Assembly (NCBI RefSeq): GCF_027579695.1
Contig: NC_083575.1
Location: 35,231,382 to 35,295,381, forward strand
DNA from: Neoarius graeffei
Lineage: Eukaryota; Chordata; Actinopteri; Siluriformes; Ariidae
Direction: 5' to 3'
DNA: 64,000 nt
In this document: one piece after another, positions 56,745 through 64,000 of the stretch
How positions within the stretch are numbered: position 1 is the stretch's first letter
Layout: each line of letters starts with the position of its first letter
Translations under genes and position numbers: made by a program
The notes under the pieces: generated by a model
What the model saw: only the letters and a program-made list of their open reading frames with translations
Database searches by the model: none
What the model was told of the DNA's origin: nothing

Positions 56745-56757
56745 CGACTCATTTTAT

Positions 56758-57390
56758 AGCTCAGAAATTCATACAACACCAGCTACCATCGTAACATACA
56801 GTATTCTGTAAGAAACATATTCGATACTGAACTTTCAGCTTTCGTTTTAAAAAACAAAATCGCAGATTTATAACTAAATGTTTATATGGCGTAGTGATGT
56901 TAAGTTACTACTTTTGGTGCGGTAGCGACCTTGACCCTGAGGCTTTCCGTTGAGATCAAAACACACGATCGTATTGGTTTTGGGTTTGCGGAAAATGGAG
57001 TTACAACGGTGAGCAAATATTTTGCATGATGTTTTATTACGGTTATGATTATTCTGTGAGCGCACCAATCCTTAGGTGTATAAAGTTACAAGTTAAAATA
57101 CAGTTAGTGATAACTGTAGACTTTTCAGTGGACTGCAACCTTTTTAAGGGAATGCGATGTAGTCAACCATTTATCATGTCCCAGATCAAGCCGCCATTTT
57201 TCCACAAATTTGCAGAATTTTTGCCAAATTCTGAATAGAGTATTCACATCAAAGATTTAGTTTTATCTGTATTATTTCTTTCATCATTTTATTTCAAATT
57301 AAAACCAACATCACCATTCAAAACCGTATAGTTTATTGACTGAGTATATTTAGTGGGGTACCCCCACAGTACCCAGTTTGAGACAGACCC
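56758..57390. other. Unassigned stretch
   Basis: No gene or recognisable element supported. Confidence 0.4.
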
Positions 57391-57394
57391 AGAT

Positions 57395-58016
57395 ACAAAC
57401 AAACAACCATTCACACTCACGGTCAATTTAGAGCCTAACCTGTATGTCTTTGGACTGTGGTGGAAACCCACGCAGACATGGCGAGAACATGCAAACTCCA
57501 CACACAAAGGCCTTCGTCGGCTGCTGGGTTCGAACCCAGAACCTTCTTGCTAAAGCCAGTATCTCGCTGGGCTGCGACAGCCTGCGACTGGTTGGAGACG
57601 CGACAATTGCGATATGTGAATTAGCGACAATTTTCACTTGGAATCACACTGAATTGATATTCGTGTATTTTACCATAATTGTTGTCTCCAACTGGTCGCA
57701 GGCTGTCGCAGCCCGGGTTTCCCTCGACAGGCAGGGAAGTAGAGGAAGCCTCATGGAAACTGACTTGAGAAGGGTTCGCGGCAGCTTTGCGACACCAGCG
57801 ACGCGTTTGCAGCTATTTTGAGAGAAATTTTGTCGCACAAATTTTTTTTGAACAGGTTCAAAATTTCAGCGACGAAGGAGTGACACTTTGCGACTCACGC
57901 GAGGAAATTGAGAAGCCCCGTGAAGACATTTTTTTTTTGAAACACTCTCGCGAATGACTTTCGCAAGCTGTCACAGCCCAGTGAGCTACTACCCTAACCA
58001 CTACACCACCGTGCTG
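57395..58016 (-). mobile_element. Old V-SINE (minus) split by a ~420-bp DNA element
   Basis: The SINE text 57395-57552 resumes at about 57985 (ctaaccactacaccaccgtg). In between, about 57560-57983, lies an element with ends ctcgctgggctgcgacagcc and, mirrored, ctcactgggctgtgacagc. Confidence 0.75.
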
Positions 58017-58223
58017 TCCACCAGACATTATGCTCAAGGCAAACGTTATTGAGGCTACATGTGAAGCGCTGCGAACAAATAAGCAAGATTTAAATCACAT
58101 TTGAGTTTTAATATTATCTAAACCACCGACTTTTAAACCTTGCCACCAGGTTAGCATAATATTCGTCGACTTTCTTTGTCTGAAGATGGTTGTTCAACTC
58201 ATGATTGAGTGCGTTTCTCCCCC

Positions 58224-58253
58224 CATTTATTTATTTATTTATTTATTTATTTA
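58224..58253. repeat. (TTTA)n microsatellite
   Basis: Seven TTTA units. Confidence 0.9.
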
Positions 58254-58649
58254 AAGAAGGACTGAAGGCGGTACGGTGGTGTAGTGGTTAGCGCTGTCGC
58301 CTCACAGCAAGAAGGTTCTGGGTTCAAACCCTTTCTGTGTGGAGTTTGCATGTTCTCCTCGTGTCTGTATGGGTTTCCTTCCACAGTCCAAAGACATGCA
58401 GGTGAGGTTAATCGGTGGCTCTAAATTGACCGCGAGTGTGAGTGGTTGTTTTTGTTTGTTTGTTTGTCAGCTAGGGATGTTAACTGATGACCGTTTGACC
58501 GGTGGTTGACCGAATCAACGTCAACCGGTTAATTTTTTTTTGGTTGTCGGTTAAAAAAAACAAACAAACAATTGTTTTGAAGCTGCCGATTTTGGAGCGG
58601 AGAACCTGGAATTCTGTGTTGTAAACGCTTGGGGCGTGCCATGCGGTGT

Positions 58650-58832
58650 AAGGATGACAGCTGACAAATCAGAAACACCCATTCAGTCATGTCCCGCCCT
58701 CCCGCCCCCAGTTGAAGACAGCTGACAAATCAGAAACACCCATTGTCATGTCCCGCCCTCCCGCCCCAGTTGAAGACAGCTGACAAATCAGAAACACCCA
58801 TTCAGTCATGTCCCGCCCCAGTTGAAAACAGC
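58650..58832. repeat. Three ~60-bp tandem repeats
   Basis: Three units with agctgacaaatcagaaacac and catgtcccgcc, starting near 58658, 58720 and 58777. The third is partial. Confidence 0.88.
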
Positions 58833-59035
58833 TGCCACTCGGCGAGAGAAAAGTGTAGACACAGGCTTTTTAGCTTACAAATTACTATTGTTTTTTTTTT
58901 TTAATTATTATTAGAAGACACATGGAGTTTAGTCCTGCCTTGGCCAGTGCATTCTGAAAGTATGTTTCGGTCTGTAGCCAACAATGCATGTTATTGCAGA
59001 TTATATCTCTCCACACAAAAAGGCGCAGATGCCAA

Positions 59036-59632
59036 CTTTTTCACGGCTGAATCGTACAGATCCGATTTTTTTTTTTGGGGGGGGGGGGGGGCGTTGGTGT
59101 CTGAATAATTTCATCAGAGTAAATTCTGTATTAAAATTACTAAATAAGCAAATGGGCGGCATGGTGGTGTAGTGGTTAGCGCCGTCGCCTCACAGCAAGA
59201 AGGTCCGGGTTCGAGTCCCGTGGCCGGTGAGGGCCTTTCTGTGTGGAGTTTGCATGTTGTCCCCGTGTCCGCGTGGGTTTCCTCCGGGTGCTCCGGTTGC
59301 TCCGGTTTCCCCCACAGTCCAAAGACATGCAGGTTAGGTTAACTGGTGACTCTAAATTGACCGTAGGTGTGAATGTGAGTGTGAATGGTTGTCTGTGTCT
59401 ATGTGTCAGCCCTGTGATGACCTGGCGACTTGTCCAGGGTGTACCCCGCCTTTCGCCCATAGTCAGCTGGGATAGGCTCCAGCTTGCCTGCGACCCTGTA
59501 GAAGGATAAAGCGGCTAGAGATGATGAGATGAGATGAAATAAGCAAATGCAGTTGAAATTATTCAGACACTCCAACGCCCCCCCCAAAACAAAAGATTGG
59601 ATCTGCACGATTCAGCCGTGAAAAAGGCGGCA
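59036..59632. repeat. Inverted repeat around a SINE
   Basis: tcacggctgaatcgt at 59041 is mirrored by acgattcagccgtga near 59607. Arms of about 100 bp face each other, with a G-run and its C-run counterpart. The SINE sits in the loop. Confidence 0.85.
59155..59536 (+). mobile_element. V-SINE (plus), full length, in hairpin loop
   Basis: Forward copy with exact 13-bp duplication aaataagcaaatg (59142-59154 and 59537-59549). Confidence 0.94.
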
Positions 59633-59939
59633 TCCGCCAAAAGGCGCGCCGTTTGCATCCCTGTTAAACTCATAGGTTAACCGACTTTAACCGGCTAATG
59701 TGGCTCGGTGGTCGGTCAAGATTTTTTTTTAGTTTTCGCCATCCTTAGTGTCAGCCCTGCGATGAGCTGACGACTTGCAGGGTACACCCTGGACCTCTTG
59801 CCCATGGTCAGCTGGTATATACTCCAGCTTGCCCCGCGACCCTGCATGGGATTAGCGGTTACAGAGAAAACAAGAAGGGCTGAAGCTTTGTCCTAGTAGT
59901 GAGTTGATAGTAAATCCATTCAAAAGTCTCTGAGTCTGG

Positions 59940-60120
59940 GGGCGTCGTGGCTCAGGTGGTTAAGGCGCCATACCATGAATGCGGGCGACCCGGGTTCGAT
60001 TCCGGCCCGAGGTCATTTCCCGATCCCTTCCCGTCTCTCTCTCCCGCTCATTTCCTGTCTCTACACTGTCCTATCCAATAAAGGTGCAAAAAGCCCAAAA
60101 AAAATATCTTTAAAAAAAAA
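59940..60120 (+). mobile_element. Short tRNA-derived SINE of a different family
   Basis: A tRNA-like head has an A-box region (gtggctcaggtggttaaggc) and B-box (ggttcgattcc), with an unrelated body ending in an A-rich tail. The exact 18-bp duplication aaaagtctctgagtctgg (59922-59939 and 60121-60138) makes this a young insertion. It is not a working tRNA gene. Confidence 0.93.
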
Positions 60121-60138
60121 AAAAGTCTCTGAGTCTGG

Positions 60139-61840
60139 TAACGACGTAAATACCAGCGCGACGGACTAGTCCTTATCCTGTCGTCTTTTCAGCTCTTCTC
60201 TACTCCACATTGGTTTGAAGTCGTATGGAATAATCTCCATGTCACGTCCGCGAGGGAAGCGGATGTATGTGCAGAAGTATACAGTTTAATAAAGTACAGA
60301 ATATATATACACTGAGCCAATATATATACTCAGGCAAGCAATCCAAATCGGCAGGCGAGATCAAAAACCAGAATACAGGCAAAAGGGTCGGTCGAGGCGC
60401 AAACAGTACATCAAAGGCTAAGCGCGGACAAGAACGAGAAACGGGCACAAGGATCGTGAAACAGGAAATCGAGACAACAGGTAGAAAGGCTCGGTAATGC
60501 GTACACGCATATCGTAATACTTCGCGATGCAAATGCATCAGCACAGTCCTTAAGCAGGCAAACACACCGGTCCTTAATCGAGCTCAGGTGCGCCTTGTTC
60601 AAGGTGCCCGTGCCACAGCGCACAGGACTGACACTCCATCACTGATGAAGCTGGCAAATCTTGAAATTAATCTAAATTGGAATGATATGGCGATCTGGCA
60701 GCTGTGTAACAGTTTTCAAAATGGCGGCGCTGACCCTTCACGTTTGAAGTCTCGCACAAGTCTCGTGAAGAATTCATTATTATGGCATATTACAAAAAAT
60801 AAAGGAAAAAAATCTGAGTCACCGTCTCCAGTTTACGAGTCTGAATGCAGCGAATGCACAAGTCTGAGTCATCAGTGCTCAAGTCAAGTCACGAGCAATT
60901 AAAATTAGGGCACGAGTCAGACTCGAGTACTGCAAGCCTGGTCTAAACCAGTGATGTGTACTGCGTCATCACCCATTTACATCACCCCGTCATACATGGA
61001 TAAGTTAGCTTCGTCAATTAAATCTTCATCCAATCACATGGCTACAACACACTCTTGAATGTGATATTCATGTTTGTCCGACAGTAAACTGAGAAACTTC
61101 TCTGAGCAGCTGTGTCTGTCTCACTGACTGACTGACTGACTGCTCCCGGATCGATCCACGAGGCAGAATCTCTTGGGTGGCAGAGGTTCTGCATTCCTCA
61201 ATCGTACTCCTTCAGTTCAACCTGCTTCGGTACAGACCGATCAAAACCTAACAGGTTTATTGCATCATACCGGCAAACTCGAGCTGCTTTTCAGAGTTTC
61301 TTTTTGCCCCTGGAAATGCGTTACAAACGGAATCAAATAACAGCTCTCGGGTCGTTTCATGGATACTTTAAAAGCAGAAGCTGGCATGTTTCATAATTAT
61401 TTGACACTGCTGTTAACCAGAGGGTTGAAAAATTGACTTTCCCAAATTTTGAATTAAAGTATGTTTTCATTGAGAGTAGTATCCAGCTAGTGGTGGTGAT
61501 CAATGATCAATTTCAAATTCAATGAACTGTCTTACATACATATACTTCTCCTCAATTTCAGTTTATTTCCAGGGCTAATCTTAGCTGTGTGACATATAAT
61601 ATCAAATCTGAGATATGCTCTCAACAAATAGGACAGACTTGTATTCTTATGTGAAATGCAATACTTGAATGTTGGCATTTTTGTGATTGACTTTCAGTTA
61701 GAGTCTGAATGAAGAACGGTAGGTTTAACAGCAATGAAATGATTTTCTTAATTTCTCATTTTCATACACCTTAATAGTCACTATTAGCAAGAATAAACAA
61801 TTCTAGTTGGATAAATCTTACCATATATATATGATGTAAA
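60139..61840. other. Unassigned stretch
   Basis: 60240-60640 reads like part of a known fish repeat type (many caggc/gaaacgg motifs), but I could not place it. The rest shows no supported gene. Confidence 0.4.
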
Positions 61841-61848
61841 GAGGAACT

Positions 61849-63125
61849 GTCCCGTACGTAACCTATGCCCGGAGTTGTTACGTACGGGACAATATGAATA
61901 CATTTTTTAAATGCCTATACCATGGTCAACCATTTATATTTCAGATTGTCTGATGAAATGGTCTTAATATGGCTCTAAGGTGGGGTTTACATTAGACCGT
62001 TTCAGTGGATCATCAGATTAACATTTTTAAAACGATTAGTGTGCACACAGCAACACCAATACACGATTCGTGTGCACACAGCAACACCAATACACGGATA
62101 CGCTCGGCTCCGCAGGCATCCTGCGCTCCAAATCACTCCGCCCTGAACAGCGAGTGCCCTCTGGAGGGTGCGCACTCCGGCCCTGCGCAGCTCACAGAGC
62201 GCGCGAGTGAAGTGCACGAGCCACGATTCGGGACTGAGCCGCTGTGTGTGAGATCCCAGCGCAGATCACTCACCACTTGCAAGTGGAAGGATGGCAAGCC
62301 TAAAGACAATCATAACTACACAATGGGCAGTATTTGCATCAGTATTTGCAGTATTTTCATACTTTTATATTCTTTAATGAAAGGTGATACAAGGCGGAAG
62401 TCCGCGGCGTTTTTCAGCAGTCGCGTCACATGACCAACGCCAGCGAATCAGGAAGGTGGATGTCACAGTGACGTTGTCCAATGACGACGCCAGCTAGAGC
62501 TCAGCACAGCGTATCCGCGTATTCTCAATGTTTACAGAGCACCGGAGCTGACACGATCTAGATTGAATACGTGGACCCTGGCGGATTCCCGTTTCCAGGC
62601 GGTTTAATGTAAATGGACAGTGCATCCGCGAAGAAAACGAGACAGATACGGTCTAATGTAAACTTGGCCTAAGACATTCTATCAAAACCATAGCTTGGCT
62701 TACCTGACAAATAGTTCGAGCTACAATTTCAGTTACGTACGGGACATTTGATGAAAAATTCAAAAATGTCAGCCCTATGATTGCTCTCACATTACAGAAC
62801 TTTTTGTCCAAGTGAGGTAGCTCACTAGGCTTAGACATGAAAATTGATACTTTTTTCTAATAAAATAAAGTAATCATAAAACTTTCTGATGCCTCTAAGG
62901 ATTATTTCTAATCCCCCTAAGTTACTATCATTAAGTTACGTATGGGACAAACCTCTCATTTTCCATTCTAAGCCCATGTGGAATGAAGAATTGTTTATTG
63001 ATCTAATCATAACCTCTTTGAATTATCGACAACATTATTCAGTTTATCCCTCTGGCATCTGGTCTATGAAATCCATAATTTTACAAAAATTCTGAAGACT
63101 GAAAAAATCTGGTTACGTACGGGAC
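61849..63125. repeat. Recurrent GTTACGTACGGGAC motif
   Basis: Found at 61849-61862 (reverse), 61877-61890, 62732-62745, 62935-62948 (one change) and 63112-63125. The first two face each other as a 14-bp inverted repeat with a 14-bp loop. Truncated relatives occur near 63542 and 63741. Confidence 0.9.
61979..62669 (-). mobile_element. PIF/Harbinger-like MITE, copy 2 (inverted)
   Basis: Same family as 34916-35632, in the opposite orientation. The ends are ggtggggtttacattagacc and, mirrored, ggccaagtttacattagacc, flanked by TAA (61976-61978 and 62670-62672). Confidence 0.9.
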
Positions 63126-63329
63126 AATTTCAATTCCAATTTTGCATACGCAGTCAGGAAGTCACATAATCACATTGAAGTTCTTTCCTTGTGAGGGATG
63201 ATAGAAATAATGTCATATTATCATAAAATGACCAGATATTAACAGTTACGTTAGTTAGGCATTCTTATTGGCAAAACTATTAGTTTAAAAAGAAAATTTT
63301 TGCTTGGCGTTACAAAAATATGTAATTAC

Positions 63330-63935
63330 ATATGAGTGATTCCACGCTTATGGGTACTGAAATGGGGACATGAACTTATTCACCTAAAACCATTTCTTTT
63401 TTTACCATCAGGTCACAAAACATGTAATCTTTAATGAATGATATGTTAAAAGATAACTTTAATTTTCTGAGATGTAATAAAAACATTTATATGCCAAAGT
63501 CAAGCCTATGAGTTCCAAAATGATGTCTGTTACATTACTTCTGTTACGATTGTCCATCTCGCGTCTGTTACAAATTAATTACAATCTAGCTATATACCAT
63601 GTTAATCTTATTGAAAGAATGTGTATGTTTATTCTACTACACATGTTTATTAATTATATTTGCTAAAACATCACCTTCCTATGTTTCAAAAAGTAATTCT
63701 ACATTGTTAAAATTGAGAATATATATGTCCACAACACTTCTGTTACGTTCTGACTTTGGCATATAAATATGTTTTTATTACATCTCAGAAAATTAAAGTT
63801 ATCTTTTAACATGTCATTCATTAAAGATTACATGTTTTGTGACCTGATGGTAAAAAAAGAAATGGTTTTAGGTGAATTTTTAAAAATAAGTTCATGTCCC
63901 CATTTCAGTACCCATAAGCGTGGAATCACTCATAT
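63330..63935. mobile_element. Element or repeat with ~175-bp inverted arms
   Basis: Arms 63330-63502 and 63751-63935 are inverted copies (gtgattccacgcttatgggt and its mirror at the far end), with a 248-bp AT-rich spacer. No transposase frame. The target duplication is not clear. Confidence 0.8.
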
Positions 63936-64000
63936 AATGAAATTTTTTTTTGTTTCAAATATCAAATAAATTCTATCTGGTTTCCACAATATTTCAAGAA

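Larger units (their letters stand above)
58472..59747. mobile_element. hAT-like non-autonomous element with internal hairpin
   Basis: The ends are tagggatg and, mirrored, taaggatg. The flanks ttgtcagc (58464-58471) and gtgtcagc (59748-59755) match at 7 of 8 positions. Sub-terminal repeats gaccgg/ccggtt recur. It contains three ~60-bp tandem repeats and a large inverted repeat that holds a young SINE. Confidence 0.7.
58265..59865 (+). mobile_element. Old V-SINE (plus) split by hAT-like element
   Basis: The head and centre at 58265-58471 continue at 59748 (gtgtcagccctgcgatgagc) and run to the tail near 59865. Confidence 0.8.

Noticed and set aside
59940..60010. Possible tRNA gene
   Set aside because: The A- and B-box text belongs to a SINE head with an exact target duplication and A-rich tail, and no proper cloverleaf acceptor stem was found. 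The same holds for the V-SINE heads.
60242..60565. LTR retrotransposon or gene at 60.2-60.6 kb
   Set aside because: The text recalls a fish repeat, but no long terminal repeats, primer site or polymerase motifs are visible, so I left it unassigned.
61979..62669. Conserved 142-codon frame in the Harbinger-like MITE, similar to one at about 35.3 kb
   Set aside because: The likeness comes from shared MITE DNA. The frames have no domain and differ in extent between the two copies.

Overview
The window looks like repeat-dense intergenic DNA from a teleost fish. The evidence is about 35 full or partial copies of a tRNA-headed V-SINE (DANA/Mermaid-type superfamily) with an ATGAG or ATGG tail, several Tc1-like elements, an L2-clade LINE, RTE- and I/Nimb-type LINE fragments, and hAT, Kolobok-like, Harbinger-like and CACTA-like DNA elements. 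The SINE body with an ATGAG-repeat tail recalls catfish genomes, but that is a weak inference. No complete host protein-coding gene was found. The best host-gene candidate is a GC-rich first exon with a good splice donor at about 50690-51175 (+).

Layout. 1-1060: decayed Tc1-like transposase split by a SINE. 3457-9014: a Tc1-like non-autonomous element holding a SINE, itself split by a 4.65-kb L2-type LINE with a fully open 992-codon endonuclease/reverse transcriptase frame. 9057-10241: Kolobok-like element with a THAP exon. 13993-18040: Tc1-like element carrying an RTE-type LINE that carries a 541-bp MITE. 18232-27507: a 9.3-kb hAT insertion with an exact 8-bp target duplication. It contains a 2.04-kb tandem duplication made by recombination between SINEs, and a 4-kb element with very long terminal inverted repeats. 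27675-28340: long-TIR CACTG-ended MITE with a perfect 72-bp palindrome. 31020-34080: decayed hAT transposase split by a SINE and by a Tc1-like element. 34360-36790: second composite Tc1-like element with two SINEs, one of them holding a Harbinger-like MITE. 37836-38749: hAT-like element inside a SINE. 39590-41583: nearly intact Tc1-like element with one nonsense codon and a young SINE. 41803-44313: Tc1-like element holding a transposon that carries a RecQ-like helicase start. 44980-46345: second Kolobok-like element with a THAP exon. 46445-50170: I/Nimb-type LINE with RNase H, broken by another LINE fragment and by duplicated SINEs. 50650-51180: putative host promoter and exon. 51594-54060: higher-order tandem SINE array. 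54170-63940: further SINEs, LINE tails and MITEs, an inverted second copy of the Harbinger-like MITE, and a region with a recurrent GTTACGTACGGGAC motif.

Most of these sequences do not work together as a pathway. What can be read is the order of insertions, because target duplications and split elements show which sequence was there first. The most unusual items are the 4-kb long-TIR element with a spliced gene fragment, the 8-9-bp-TSD transposon with a RecQ-type ATPase start, the paired THAP/TTAA elements, and the SINE-driven duplications.
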